From: an uncultured Phycisphaerales bacterium
GTDB lineage: Bacteria > Planctomycetota > Phycisphaerae > Phycisphaerales > SM1A02
Assembly (NCBI GenBank): GCA_949373145.1
Contig: CASICI010000025.1
Span: 1-64,000, forward strand
Reading direction: 5' to 3'
Length of the DNA stretch: 64,000 bases
The position numbers and the translations under genes were made by a program. Below are positions 17,885 to 27,377 of this stretch, in pieces (positions within the stretch are counted from its first letter, which is position 1; each line of letters opens with the position of its first letter). The notes beneath the pieces were generated by a model that saw nothing but the letters and a program-made list of their open reading frames with translations, did no database searches and was not told the DNA's origin.

Positions 17885-18736
17885 TTGGCCGATCAAACGA
17901 TGCCACGAACCTGGGATGACGTTCAGTCCGAGGCTCAGAACAAGCGAGGAGTTCCCGAAGGGCTCTGGATGAAATGTCCTGCCTGCGCGGAGACGTTGTT
18001 CCGCAAGGCCGTCGAGACGAATCTCTGGGTCTGTCCGAAGTGTGATCACCACCTTCGCGTCAGCGGGCCCGCCCGGGCCGAGCAATTGCTCGATCCCGGC
18101 ACCTTCGAGCCCATGAATGCCGAGATGGCCCCCAGGGACCCGCTCAATTTCCACGACCTCAAGCCCTACACCAAGCGAATCGAAGCCGCCCAGGCACGCA
18201 GTCGTCAGAACGATGGCTTGCAGACCGGGACCGGATTCATCAAAGGTCGAAAAGTCGTGATCGCGGCCATGGACTTCAACTTCCTCGGTGGCTCCATGGG
18301 GTCCGTCGTGGGGGAGAAGCTCACACTCGCCATCGAAGATGCGACCGATCGTGATCTGCCCCTCGTGGTGGTGAGCTGCTCCGGCGGCGCCCGCATGCAG
18401 GAGTCAGGCTACTCGCTCATGCAGATGGCGAAGACCTCGGCCGCGCTCGCCCGCTTCGACGACGAGGGCGGACTGTTCATCTCGCTTCTCACCGATCCCA
18501 CCTACGGCGGTGTGACCGCGAGCTATGCGATGCTCGGCGACGTCATCCTGGCCGAGCCGAAGGCGTTGGTGGGTTTCGCCGGACCACGCGTGATCAAGCA
18601 GACCATCAGACAGGACCTTCCAGATGGATTCCAGACCTCGGAGTTCCTCCTCGAGTCCGGATTCGTTGATCGCATCGTGCACCGTCACGAGTTGCGCAAC
18701 GAGATCGGTCGAATCATCGACTACGCAGGCAAGTGA
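17885..18736 (+). CDS. accD: Acetyl-CoA carboxylase carboxyltransferase subunit beta
   Basis: AccD with AccA moves CO2 from carboxybiotin to acetyl-CoA to form malonyl-CoA for fatty acid synthesis. The protein (283 residues) has the N-terminal four-Cys zinc ribbon ('CPACAE...CPKCDHH'), then the crotonase-type carboxyltransferase fold with 'GGSMGSVVGEKLTLAIE', 'VVVSCSGGARMQESGYSLMQMAKT', 'SLLTDPTYGGVTASYAMLGDVILAEP' and 'GFAGPRVIKQTI'. I prefer a TTG start at 17885 because AGGAGG sits six bases before it. The track ATG at 17858 lies upstream of that Shine-Dalgarno, and the ATG at 17900 is too far from it. accA is not in the window. Confidence 0.94.
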   Translation: MADQTMPRTWDDVQSEAQNKRGVPEGLWMKCPACAETLFRKAVETNLWVCPKCDHHLRVSGPARAEQLLDPGTFEPMNAEMAPRDPLNFHDLKPYTKRIEAAQARSRQNDGLQTGTGFIKGRKVVIAAMDFNFLGGSMGSVVGEKLTLAIEDATDRDLPLVVVSCSGGARMQESGYSLMQMAKTSAALARFDDEGGLFISLLTDPTYGGVTASYAMLGDVILAEPKALVGFAGPRVIKQTIRQDLPDGFQTSEFLLESGFVDRIVHRHELRNEIGRIIDYAGK

Positions 18737-18772
18737 TCTTCCAGGGGGAGTCTTGATGGACTCTGTACGCCG

Positions 18773-20461
18773 ATGACTCCGACCGATGACACTCGCTGGC
18801 ATCCTCGAACGAGGACGCTCTGGTCGCTCGCGCTGATCTTTCTGCTGACCTACGCACTTTCATTCCCACCGTTCGGTCTGTGGTGGATGATCTTTCTTTC
18901 GCCCGTCGCATTCGCACTGCTCGTCCTCGCGCCGAGGCGCACGCGGACCATGGTGTTGCCGGTCTTCGTCTGTTCCTGTCTCCTCTGGGGATGGTTTCAC
19001 TGGTGGGTGTCCGGAATCACGTCCGCCGGCTACGTCCCGATGGTGCTCTACCTTGCCGGCGTCACCACGCTTTCGGCGTTTCTGCTGCGTGTCATGTCAG
19101 GCGGCAGACTGGCGCTTCCCATCTGGCTGGCACTGCCCGTGACTCTGACCGGGGTCGATTATCTTCGAGGTCTGATCATCTTCGATGGCTACTCATGGTT
19201 TCTTCATGCCCAGCCGTTGATCGACTTTCCTCAATTCGCAGGACTTGCTCGCATCGGCGGCGTCTGGCTTCCGGGGCTGATCGCGCTGGCGTTGTCCGGC
19301 TGCCTGGTCTCCTTGATCTTCTGTCTTCTTCGATGGCAGCCCGCGAAATCATGGCGAGTGGCGGGGCTGGTCGCGCTCGCGCTCAGTCAGGTTGTTCTCT
19401 GGCATTGGGTGCTGGATGATCGGGCCGACTTCCGTCTCGCATCCGAGCGACCGGTGGCCTCCATCCTGCTGGTTCAGACCGATCTTGATTCGGACAACAA
19501 GATCGGTTGGACCTACGAGCGCCAATTGGAGGACGTGCCCCGATTCATGCGTCTCACCGTCGACGGCGTCGAAGGCATTCGCGCATCCGGCGGGCAGCTC
19601 GATCTGATCGCCTGGCCGGAAACGATGTTGCCTTCGGTCGGTTTCGAACGCGGTGATCAGTTCTCGATGGCGATCGAGAATCTGGTCGGTCGACTTGATG
19701 TTCCGATGCTCGTCGGTTCCCCCAGCTACCTCGGCATCAGTCAGGCTGATGATGGGGCGTGGGGATGGGATGCGCACTACAACAGCGCCTACCTGATCGG
19801 TCCCGACGGTCCACCGTATGCCCGGGTCGACAAGGTCTTCCTCACTCCGTTCGGTGAGACCATGCCCTACATCTCCAACTGGGAATGGCTCGAGCAGAAG
19901 ATGCTCGCCTTCGGTGCCCAGGGAATGCGTTTCGAGCTTGATGCCGGAGACGAGATCGAACGAGTGGTGTTTCCTCTGCGCTCGGATCCGGAGGTGCTCG
20001 TCCGTGCGGCGGTTCCCATCTGCTTCGAGGACACGGTCGCGCCGGTCGTTCGAGAGATGGTCTGGGAGGACGGCCGCCGCGTCGCGGATCTCCTGATCAA
20101 TCTGAGCAACGACGGTTGGTTCGGAACCGATGATTCGATTCGTGCGATGCATGAACTCTGTGCCCGCTGGCGCGCCGTGGAAAACGAGACCTGGATGGTG
20201 CGTGCGGTCAATACCGGGCGAAGTGCCGCCATCTCGCCCGACGGTCGTGTCGACCGTTCGATCGCGGTCGGGGCACGTGCCGACGGAACCCTTCAGGTGG
20301 ACGTCGAGATTCCCGGAGATGCCTGGACGACCGGCCGCCCGCCGTATGCCGTGATCGGAGAGCGTTTCGGTGCCGGCTCATGGTGGCTTCTGTTGATCCT
20401 GTGTCTCGCCAACTGGCTGTATACTTCCTCGCGTACGAAGCCTGAGAACGACTTGTCGTGA
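18773..20461 (+). CDS. lnt: Apolipoprotein N-acyltransferase
   Basis: Lnt adds the third acyl chain to the N-terminal Cys of lipoproteins at the periplasmic face of the inner membrane. The 562-residue protein has about six membrane helices in its first 210 residues, a nitrilase-like periplasmic domain (about 230-525), and a last helix 'WWLLLILCLANWLY'. The catalytic residues are visible: Glu in 'LIAWPETMLP', Lys in 'RVDKVFLTPFGETMP' and Cys in 'VPICFEDTV'; 'NLSNDGWFG' is also typical. It ends four bases into the next ORF frame and lies just before a gene for a lipoprotein, so enzyme and substrate may be co-transcribed. Confidence 0.93.
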   Translation: MTPTDDTRWHPRTRTLWSLALIFLLTYALSFPPFGLWWMIFLSPVAFALLVLAPRRTRTMVLPVFVCSCLLWGWFHWWVSGITSAGYVPMVLYLAGVTTLSAFLLRVMSGGRLALPIWLALPVTLTGVDYLRGLIIFDGYSWFLHAQPLIDFPQFAGLARIGGVWLPGLIALALSGCLVSLIFCLLRWQPAKSWRVAGLVALALSQVVLWHWVLDDRADFRLASERPVASILLVQTDLDSDNKIGWTYERQLEDVPRFMRLTVDGVEGIRASGGQLDLIAWPETMLPSVGFERGDQFSMAIENLVGRLDVPMLVGSPSYLGISQADDGAWGWDAHYNSAYLIGPDGPPYARVDKVFLTPFGETMPYISNWEWLEQKMLAFGAQGMRFELDAGDEIERVVFPLRSDPEVLVRAAVPICFEDTVAPVVREMVWEDGRRVADLLINLSNDGWFGTDDSIRAMHELCARWRAVENETWMVRAVNTGRSAAISPDGRVDRSIAVGARADGTLQVDVEIPGDAWTTGRPPYAVIGERFGAGSWWLLLILCLANWLYTSSRTKPENDLS

Positions 20462-20502
20462 GTCGTCTGCAAGCATCAAGATCCGGCACACGGAGGTGCA
20501 AG

Positions 20503-21874
20503 ATGATTCGTTCACCAAGAACTGCTGTGTCCCGACGACGAACGCTCATCGGAAGCGTCCGGATCTGGGCACCTCTTGTCGTGGGTGTGGCCCTTGTCGG
20601 ATGTTCGGTGGCACGGAATGAGAGTCGTTCCACGAGAGACCAGGCTGGCCCCGCGGTTTCCCTGGAGGCGCAGAGCGATGGCAGCACTGCGGCCAGACCC
20701 ATGTCCACCGCTCGCGCCTCGGCTCCCGAAGGCACGAATTCGGGTCAGGCGCAAACCAGAGCCGAGGTTCCACCCACCTCACGGCCACGGCTGGCTCCCA
20801 CGCGACCACCCGAACCTGCATCGGCCCAGGCGTCCACGACACCCTTGCCCAAGCGTGTGCTCACGCCAACTCAGCCACCGAAAGTCGAGGCATTCCAGGA
20901 TCAGTCGAGCGAAGCCGATGTGCTCCAACTCGGGCCGCGGCAGGAGGCGATCTCGATTCTTCGCGCGGCAAGTCGTTCCGAATGGCCGCAGTTTCGAGCC
21001 AATGCACTTGAAGCTCTGACCAGTGACGTTCAACTCCTGCGCGGTGAGATCGTCACCGGGTTGCTCGATGAGAATCGCGGCGTTCGATTCGTGGCACTGA
21101 TGGCGCTCTACAAGGCGCAGCTCTGGGAGCTCGCTCCACTCGTCAAGCCTCTGCTCGACGACTCGTCCGACTCCGTGCGTGCGGCGGCGCTGCTGGTGCT
21201 TCATGCCTCCGGCGCATCGATCGACCCGACACCGCTTGCCGCGATGGCCACATCGGGTGATCCCGAGATCCGAGCCAATGCCTACGTGGTCCTCGGGCTC
21301 ATGGGCAACAAGAGCGCAGTGGGTCTGATTCGTGAGTCACTTGGTGATTCACTCGGACTTGTGGCTCAGGATCGAATCCGAATCGTCGATCTCCAAGGCC
21401 GCCGCCGCACTGGTACGCCTGGGTGATGCTCAGGAGATCGAACCACTGCGGGCGGCACTCTTCGCGCCCGTCGAGCAATCCGAGCTGACAGCCCTGGCGA
21501 TTCAGGCGTTGATCCAACTTCAGGACAAAGGCAGCACCGGCATGCTGGTTCGATTGGTCGAGGCATCCGGAGACCAGCAACGCCCACCGGAGATCAGGCT
21601 GTTCGCGGCTTCGGCACTGGCGCGTCTGGGCATGCGGGAACCGGCTCCGTTGCTCCGGCTGGCATCGGAGTATCTGGCCTTCGATGATCCTCTGGTCCGG
21701 GCGCAGGTGGCCATATTGCTTGGCGATGTCGCCGATCCCACCGCGCTCAGAGAGCTCTCATCGATGATGCGAGATCCCAGTCCGATCGTCCAATTGGCTG
21801 CCGCAGGGGGGGTGCTCAAGTTGGTACCGCCCGCTCGCGAGGCTCTGAAAACACCATCCGATCAGGCGCCTTGA
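20503..21874 (+). CDS. HEAT-repeat lipoprotein (one frameshift)
   Basis: The N-terminus is basic and then hydrophobic with the lipobox 'VALVGC', so the mature protein should be a lipoprotein. A Pro/Ala/Thr-rich linker of about 110 residues follows, then HEAT-type repeats ('DSSDSVRAAALLVLHASG', 'SGDPEIRANAYVVLGLMG', 'FDDPLVRAQVAILLGDVADPTALREL'), which usually mediate protein contacts. The repeat region is split between two frames: the first ends in 'RRRTGTPG' at 21426, and the second continues from 'ISKAAAALVRLGDAQ' to 21874. A single extra base near 21360-21400 explains this. GGAGGTG six bases before the ATG at 20503 sets the start. It lies directly downstream of lnt. No specific partner can be named. 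Confidence 0.78.
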
Positions 21875-22136
21875 ACGTAAAATCGTCTTGAATCTGAATC
21901 CCATGACCCACCTTGATTGAACTGAACCGGGGTTTTGGGTACAAACTACGAAGTCATTCACCCTCAAGGGACGGAGGATTCGTCCCGGTGCATGCACTAT
22001 TCCGTCGGCGCGACGGAAGACATGGATTCGTCGCCGCACCAACCCTCATCGGCCTCGAAGGGCGAATGCTCGGACCGTGAGCACGCACCTGACATGGACC
22101 AAACGGCTTGCAAATGAACACAGAACGGAAGACACA

Positions 22137-23036
22137 GTGAACGTCGTCACCAAGATCTTCATCGTCCTCGTCGCCCTGCTCGCAGTCCTCCTGGTCCCCT
22201 TGGTAGCGGTCAACGCCACCAACGCCACGACCCTTCGCAAGCGAATTCTGACCATGCAGTCGGAAGTGACCGCTGCGGAAGCCAGCATGACTGCCCAGGC
22301 CGTCGCTCGCCAGAACGCCGAAGGCGTTCTGATGATGCGCAACCGTGAACTGCAGCAGCAGATCATGGAAATCGAACAAGGACGAACTTCCGACCAGCGC
22401 ATGATGGCTCAGATGGAAGGCCAGCTCGCCGGCCGCAACGAAGTCCTCGCAAGCCTCCAGGCTTCGATCGACGTCTTCGCTCAGACCGACCGTTCGAAGG
22501 CCGATCTCACCAGCGCGCTCGTCGGTGAACTTCGCGACATTCGTGTTCGCGCACTCGCCTCGGAACGTCAGGCCAACCAGCTCGACCAGACACTCAGTGA
22601 AATCAAGAACCAGCTCGACGTGGCCGACGCCGCTCGACGCAAGCTTCAGGAAGAAGTGGTCCGACTCACCGATCAGAAGGATCAGGCTCTTGGAACCGTC
22701 TCCCGCTACGTGGCCTATGTCGGGGATCTTCCCGAAGCACGCGCCGGCGCCACCGGTACCAGTGCTCGAGTGCCCGCCGACCGAAACCTGAGCGCCACCG
22801 TGATCGCGGTTCGTCGCTCATCCGACGGTTCGCTCGCCGAAATCAACGCTGGCAGCCGTGACGGTGTCGGTGACGGCTGGGTCATGGCGATCACCGACGG
22901 CAGCCGTTTCGTCGGCAACCTGCGCATCATCGAGACCGACGTCAACCGGGCCACCGGTGTGATCGAGCTCGAGGACAAGCAGGCACGTGGTGAAGTCAAG
23001 CCCGGAATGAGCGCCATCGCCCGCAAGGGTGAGTGA
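22137..23036 (+). CDS. Membrane-anchored coiled-coil protein upstream of mreB
   Basis: From a GTG at 22137 (CGGAAG upstream) the protein has 299 residues. One membrane helix ('IFIVLVALLAVLLVPLVAV') is followed by a long predicted coiled coil (about 25-215, 'SEVTAAEASMTAQAVARQNAEG...LDVADAARRKLQEEVVRLTDQ') and a C-terminal domain of about 85 residues ('LSATVIAVRRSSDGSLAEINAGSRDGVGDGW...GEVKPGMSAIARKG'). The C-terminal part loosely recalls the beta domains of MreC ('NIGSRHGVSGGTVAVV' in the mreC below), suggesting a periplasmic structural protein. I do not know a named family. Its place before the mreBCD genes suggests a role in envelope structure or shape. Confidence 0.75.
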   Translation: MNVVTKIFIVLVALLAVLLVPLVAVNATNATTLRKRILTMQSEVTAAEASMTAQAVARQNAEGVLMMRNRELQQQIMEIEQGRTSDQRMMAQMEGQLAGRNEVLASLQASIDVFAQTDRSKADLTSALVGELRDIRVRALASERQANQLDQTLSEIKNQLDVADAARRKLQEEVVRLTDQKDQALGTVSRYVAYVGDLPEARAGATGTSARVPADRNLSATVIAVRRSSDGSLAEINAGSRDGVGDGWVMAITDGSRFVGNLRIIETDVNRATGVIELEDKQARGEVKPGMSAIARKGE

Positions 23037-23159
23037 GATCCGAAGTCGGCTTCGGTCGCCATTCGGTCATCAAGGAACACTGGCATCCGTTCGGATGCAT
23101 TGAGAGGTACAGACGTATGAATCAGACAATGGGTACAACCGCCGTCGAGGGCATCCGGG

Positions 23160-23321
23160 ATGGATGTCTATACCGGCCTTCTGGTTGCCGCCTTCGTGGT
23201 CCTCCTGGCAGGCTTCCTCTGGGTCGCCGCCGCCAACATGGAACTGGCAGACGGCGAACGGGGCTCGGGCGGCATGCTCGACTCCATCCCCGGGTTCAAG
23301 GCCGTCCAGCAGGATTCCTGA
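23160..23321 (+). CDS. Small single-helix membrane protein (53 aa)
   Basis: An ORF below the track's size limit encodes 'MDVYTGLLVAAFVVLLAGFLWVAAANMELADG...', with one membrane helix at residues 5-26 and a short hydrophilic tail ending 'KAVQQDS'. GAGGG lies about nine bases upstream of the ATG. It directly follows the coiled-coil membrane protein gene and is closed by a good terminator, which supports a real gene. A second ATG at 23117 ('MNQTMGTTAVEGIR', with GAGAGG upstream) would be in frame only if one base were removed, so a slightly longer frameshifted form is possible. Function unknown. Confidence 0.55.
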   Translation: MDVYTGLLVAAFVVLLAGFLWVAAANMELADGERGSGGMLDSIPGFKAVQQDS

Positions 23322-23353
23322 GCCCCGCGCAGCTTACGCACGATATGTCCACG

Positions 23354-23388
23354 ACCCGGCGGTTTCCCTGTGGGAGCCGCCGGGTTTT
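23354..23388 (+). terminator. Rho-independent terminator before mreB
   Basis: CCCGGCGGTTTCCC pairs with GGGAGCCGCCGGG (one bulge) and is followed by TTTT. It closes the unit with the coiled-coil and small membrane protein genes and separates it from mreB. Confidence 0.8.
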
Positions 23389-23478
23389 GGTACGTTGATC
23401 TGTCGCTTGATACGGAACAACGCATGACGTTCACCTTCTCGCCCTTAAGTGGACGGGGCAGGTGGGTTGGAGACTACC

Positions 23479-24541
23479 GTGATTCTTGATGCCATTTTAG
23501 GTTGGTTCAGTGTCGACATGGGTATCGATCTGGGCACCTGCAACACGCTCGTCTGTGTTCGCGGCGAAGGAATCGTCCTCAACGAGCCATCCGTGGTCGC
23601 CGTGCGCAAGGGAACCAACAAGGTCATTCGAAACGGCACCGCCGTCGGTTGGGCCGCCAAGGAGATGCTCGGCAAGACGCCCGGGGCGATCTCGGCAATT
23701 CGTCCGCTCAAGGATGGTGTGATCAGCGACTTTGAAATCACCGAAGCGATGCTCAGCTACTTCATCCGCAAGGTGAACGGGAAGTCCCGAATCATGCGAC
23801 CCCGTGTCGTCATCGCGATTCCCTCGGGGATCACCGCGGTCGAGAAAGCGCGCCGTGCTCGACTCCGCGGAGACTGCGCGGGAGCACGCCGGGTCTACCT
23901 GGTCGAGGAGCCCATGGCCGCAGGCATCGGTGCCGGACTTCCGATCGTCGAACCCACCGCCAGCATGATCGTCGACATCGGCGGAGGCACCACCGAAGTG
24001 GCCATCATGTCGCTCGGTGACATCGCCACCTGCGAGAGCGCACGCGTCGCCGGTGACGACTTCGACGAGGCCATCATCAACTACATGAAGAAGAACTACT
24101 CCCTGACCATCGGGGAGCAGACCGCCGAGCGCATCAAGATCGAGATCGGCTCCGCCGCCGAACTCGAGGAGGAGAAGCGCCTGGAAGTCCGCGGCCGCGA
24201 CATGGTCTCCGGCATGCCGCGCAAGACCGTGGTCACCAGCGAGGAGATCCGAGAAGCCCTCAGCGAGCCGATCGACGCCATCATCGAGACCGTGATGAAG
24301 ACGCTCGAACAGGCCAAGCCCGAACTCGCCGGCGACCTCGTCGACAACGGCATCACCCTCGCCGGCGGCGGTGCGCCTTGCTGCGAGGGATGGACACCGT
24401 CCTGCTCGCCAAGGCCACCGGGACTCGACGTTCGTCTGGCCGAGGACCCGCTCACCTGTGTCGCGCGAGGCACCAGCATCTACCTTGGAGAACCTCGAGG
24501 ACCTCAAATCGACCCTCGAGTCGGACATCGACGAACTCTGA
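23479..24541 (+). CDS. mreB: Rod shape-determining protein MreB (frameshifted near 3' end)
   Basis: MreB is the bacterial actin that guides cell-wall synthesis. From a GTG at 23479 (TTGGAGA upstream) the sequence reads 'ILGWFSVDMGIDLGTCNTLVCVRGEGIVLNEPSVVA', then 'PRVVIAIPSGITAVEKARR', 'YLVEEPMAAGIGAGLPI', 'MIVDIGGGTTEVAIMSLG' and 'GEQTAERIKIEIGSA', all classic. Near 24375 the frame breaks after 'NGITLAGGGA'; 'LLRGMDTVLLAKATG' is in a second frame, 'LDVRLAEDPLTCVARGTSIYL' is back in the first, and 'ENLEDLKSTLESDIDEL-stop' is in a third. Three small indels within about 110 bases restore a normal 353-residue MreB ending at 24541. The track ORF running to 24801 is an artefact of these breaks. 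Confidence 0.93.
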
Positions 24542-24612
24542 CTCCGCCAGCCCACCGAGGTCGTTCGTCTCCACGCGGATGGCGAGGGCCTGAGAACCAC
24601 GGTGGAACCCGG

Positions 24613-25543
24613 ATGCCGCGAGTCATCCAGCCAGAACGAGGACTCCTGCTCGTCGCAAGCGGCAGTGGCTCTGCTCCTCGCACTTGCTGCCAACACGCGC
24701 TGGCTCGCCGGCTGGACCGCCGATGTCGGGGCGATCGTCGCCCTTCCTCTGACCCCGCTTCGGCACGCCGCGTCGGGTGCGGTGGCCTGGGTCCGACCTG
24801 AGAAATTCACAGAGGAATACGACTCGGGAACGCTCGATCGCCTTGAGGTCGAACGGGATACCTATCGAGGTCGCTGGCACGCATCCCGGCTCAAGGTCGA
24901 GGAACTCGAACGAGAACTGCAGCAGCTTCAGCAGGCCCGCTCCGTCGGAGGCGAAAGCAAGTGGACGCCCCGCACCGCTCAGGTGGTCCGACACAATCCA
25001 GGTGGCGTCGGGGGCGTTCTCTCATTGAACATCGGATCGCGGCACGGCGTCTCGGGCGGAACCGTGGCGGTGGTCGACGGTGACCGACTGGTCGGTCGAG
25101 TGGCCGATGATCCTGCGGTCCTGACCAGTCTTCTGATTCCGCTGGGTTCGGCCGGGGACATGGCCTCGGAGGATCTGCATGCCAGGATTCTCCCCTCGGA
25201 CGACGAGTCGCTCTCTCCCGAGCGACAGGGCATCGGTGAACCGATCAGATTACAGAGCATCTCCGGCTCGAATGACTTCGAAGGGCTTGTGGAACGCAGA
25301 GTGGCTGTCGCGGTGGGTGACCCGGTTCGTCTGGGCATGGACCAGGCCTGGCATCAGACTGCCTGGGGCATGTTGATCGGAACCGTCAGTCGAATCGAAA
25401 TGGTCCCGAGTCAGCCCCTTCGCAAGCGCATCGTGGTCAGACGGGCGGCGGTGCCCCAGCGTCTCGCCGCGGTCACGCTCAAGATCGAGGGCGCCTCCGG
25501 TGACACGCGTGCCTGGGTCTCTGATCCGGAGGACGGACCATGA
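24613..25543 (+). CDS. mreC: Rod shape-determining protein MreC (one frameshift)
   Basis: MreC is a bitopic periplasmic scaffold linking MreB to the wall enzymes. The main frame contains a membrane segment ('VALLLALAANTRWLAG'), a short coiled coil ('LEVERDTYRGRWHASRLKVEELERELQQLQQ'), and the beta domains ('VVRHNPGGVGGVLSLNIGSRHGVSGGTVAVVDGDRLVGRVAD', 'LIGTVSRIEMVPSQPLRKRIVVRRA'). The N-terminus fits best as 'MPRVIQPERGLLLVAS' from the ATG at 24613, which is in another frame, so one extra base lies near 24660. The track start at 24602 gives an unnatural hydrophilic N-terminus. Repaired length is about 310 residues. It overlaps mreD by ATGA. Confidence 0.85.
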
Positions 25544-26097
25544 GGATCGCCGTCTTCATTCTCTTTCTGGTGCTTGCGATCGTGGTCGACACCCGATTCA
25601 TGGAAGCACTGCGCATCGGAGACGTGCTTCCCGGAATCGCGGGAACACTCGCGGTCTTTCTGGTGCTGTGTGCGCAACGCTCGCACGCACTCTGGGCATG
25701 TCTCGCCATCGGTCTGTTGCTGGACTTCTCTGAATTCGCTCTGTACGACGGTGACATCGCCTACTGTCTCGTCGGTCCGTACACCCTTGGTTTTCTTTTC
25801 GGGGCGAACCTGATCCTTCCGCTGCGAGCGATGGTCTTCTCCCGAAATCCGATGACCTTCGGTGTGCTGGCGTTCCTGTTCATGCTGGCGGTGACGGTCG
25901 TCTACCTGATGCTCTGGCAGATCCGCGGGCTGTATCCCGGAAGTCCTCCGCCCTGGATCGAAGCTTCGATCCTCGATGAACTGGGTCGCCGGGTGCTCTG
26001 CGCCCTTTATTCGGGATTGGTCGCGATCCCAGTCGGGTGGTTCCTGGTCAAGACCTCGCCTCTCTGGGGTTTCACAGGGTCCGTCGCTCGTCGCTGA
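25540..26097 (+). CDS. mreD: MreD-like membrane protein
   Basis: The 185-residue protein is almost entirely hydrophobic with about five membrane helices. 'RIGDVLPGIAGTLAVFLVLCAQRSHALWACLAIGLLLDFSE' resembles the MreD pattern in which helices surround a conserved 'G-x-GLLxD' turn. The gene starts inside the mreC stop region (ATGA overlap), so translation is probably coupled. MreD is expected in the inner membrane with MreC. The identity rests mainly on position and topology because MreD sequences are poorly conserved. Confidence 0.8.
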   Translation: MRIAVFILFLVLAIVVDTRFMEALRIGDVLPGIAGTLAVFLVLCAQRSHALWACLAIGLLLDFSEFALYDGDIAYCLVGPYTLGFLFGANLILPLRAMVFSRNPMTFGVLAFLFMLAVTVVYLMLWQIRGLYPGSPPPWIEASILDELGRRVLCALYSGLVAIPVGWFLVKTSPLWGFTGSVARR

Positions 26098-26156
26098 CCC
26101 TCTTTTCGCGGCCCTGGATCATGCGTCCGGTCTCCCGGCAGGATATCCTCTAGGAC

Positions 26157-27341
26157 ATGCCCCGACTCATTCTCATTGATGATGGCCTCGCCTGTCTCGG
26201 TCCCCTTGGTGATCTGCGGGCAAGCTTCGAACAACGCTCGGGCATCTTCTCCGCCCTCGAGCGAAGCGAGCGCGCATTCGGTCTGAGCGCGCAGCTGCAT
26301 CTTTCGAGTGGTGATGCCTCACTGGCCCACGAACGGACGTCTCGCCCCCTGGTCGACCTCGACGACCTCTCAGCTGCGATCGTCGTGAACGGTCGCTCCG
26401 CCGCCGGTGGGGGCGACGAGGCTCCCGCACTCGGCGACATCCATCGAGACGCCGCAGGCTCGGTGACACTCGCACATCTCGAGGGCGACGCGTTGCGTTC
26501 GATCCTCGAGCACCCGGTGGACGCCTCGTCGCCGGGCACACGACTTTCATTCAGGCACCCCTGGGATCTTCTTGATGGTTTGGGGGATCGGATCGCCGCT
26601 GATGCCGCACTCCTCGAGAGCTCCCATGGGTTGCCGGAATGGGTGACGAAGGTGGGGGATCATCCCTGCCTGATCGAATCCGATGTCACGTTCCTGCCCG
26701 GTGTCGTCCTTGATGCCACCGAGGGCCCGATCATCATTCAGCGCGGGGCACGCATCCGAGCCAACGCGGTCCTCTGCGGTCCGTGCTCGATCGGTCCCGG
26801 TTGTCTGATCTCCGATCGCACCCTGGTCAAGGGCGCCACCAGTCTCGGTCCCGGCTGCAAGGTCGGCGGTGAGGTCGGTTCGGTCATCATGCAGGCGCAC
26901 GCCAACAAGGTTCACGACGGTCATCTCGGTGACGCCCTCGTCGGGGAGTGGGTCAACATCGGCGCCGGCACCGACAACTCGAATCTGCTGAACACCTACG
27001 GCGACGTCGCGATGCGGCTCGACTCGGATGGACCGATGCACAAGACCGGCCGCATCTTCATGGGCTGTGTCCTCGGCGACCACGTGAAGCTCGCGATCGG
27101 CACCCGCCTCATGACCGGAACGGTCCTTTCGACCGGCACCATGTACGCCGCATCCACGCCGCCCAGGGCACTCGTCGAGCGGTTCAGCTGGTGTACCGAT
27201 GCCGGCGAGCGGCTCTATCAGTGGCGCAAGTTCGAGAGCGTCCTGCGGACCGTCTTCGCACGTCGTTCGCTCGAGCCCGGCGAGGCATTGCTGAGTCGCC
27301 TGAAGACGCTCCATGACGCCCGTGCATCATCCAGCGGGTGA
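26157..27341 (+). CDS. GlmU-like left-handed beta-helix protein (putative sugar nucleotidyl/acetyltransferase)
   Basis: The 394-residue protein resembles the 'alternative GlmU' group found in Bacteroidetes and relatives. The N-terminal half (about 1-170) corresponds to a diverged nucleotidyltransferase domain, beginning 'MPRLILIDDGLACLGPLGDLRASFEQRSGIFSALER'. The C-terminal half is a left-handed beta helix of hexapeptide repeats ('VLDATEGPIIIQRGARIRANAVLCGPCSIGPGCLIS', 'GGEVGSVIMQAHANKVHDGHLGDALVGEWVNIGAGTDNSNLLNTYG'). 'HDGHLGDALVG...NIGAGT' matches the acetyltransferase active-site region of GlmU. The likely role is in UDP-GlcNAc or another sugar nucleotide for envelope synthesis, consistent with its place after mreBCD. 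The canonical 'LAAGxGTRM' pyrophosphorylase loop is absent, so the first activity is doubtful. Confidence 0.75.
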   Translation: MPRLILIDDGLACLGPLGDLRASFEQRSGIFSALERSERAFGLSAQLHLSSGDASLAHERTSRPLVDLDDLSAAIVVNGRSAAGGGDEAPALGDIHRDAAGSVTLAHLEGDALRSILEHPVDASSPGTRLSFRHPWDLLDGLGDRIAADAALLESSHGLPEWVTKVGDHPCLIESDVTFLPGVVLDATEGPIIIQRGARIRANAVLCGPCSIGPGCLISDRTLVKGATSLGPGCKVGGEVGSVIMQAHANKVHDGHLGDALVGEWVNIGAGTDNSNLLNTYGDVAMRLDSDGPMHKTGRIFMGCVLGDHVKLAIGTRLMTGTVLSTGTMYAASTPPRALVERFSWCTDAGERLYQWRKFESVLRTVFARRSLEPGEALLSRLKTLHDARASSSG

Positions 27342-27377
27342 GTGGATTTCGATCAGGCCCAGGCGATTCGGCCGCCT

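Noticed and set aside
24350-24541. Programmed ribosomal frameshifting in mreB
   Set aside because: Several shifts of different sign occur within about 110 bases without slippery heptamers or downstream structures, unlike any programmed site.
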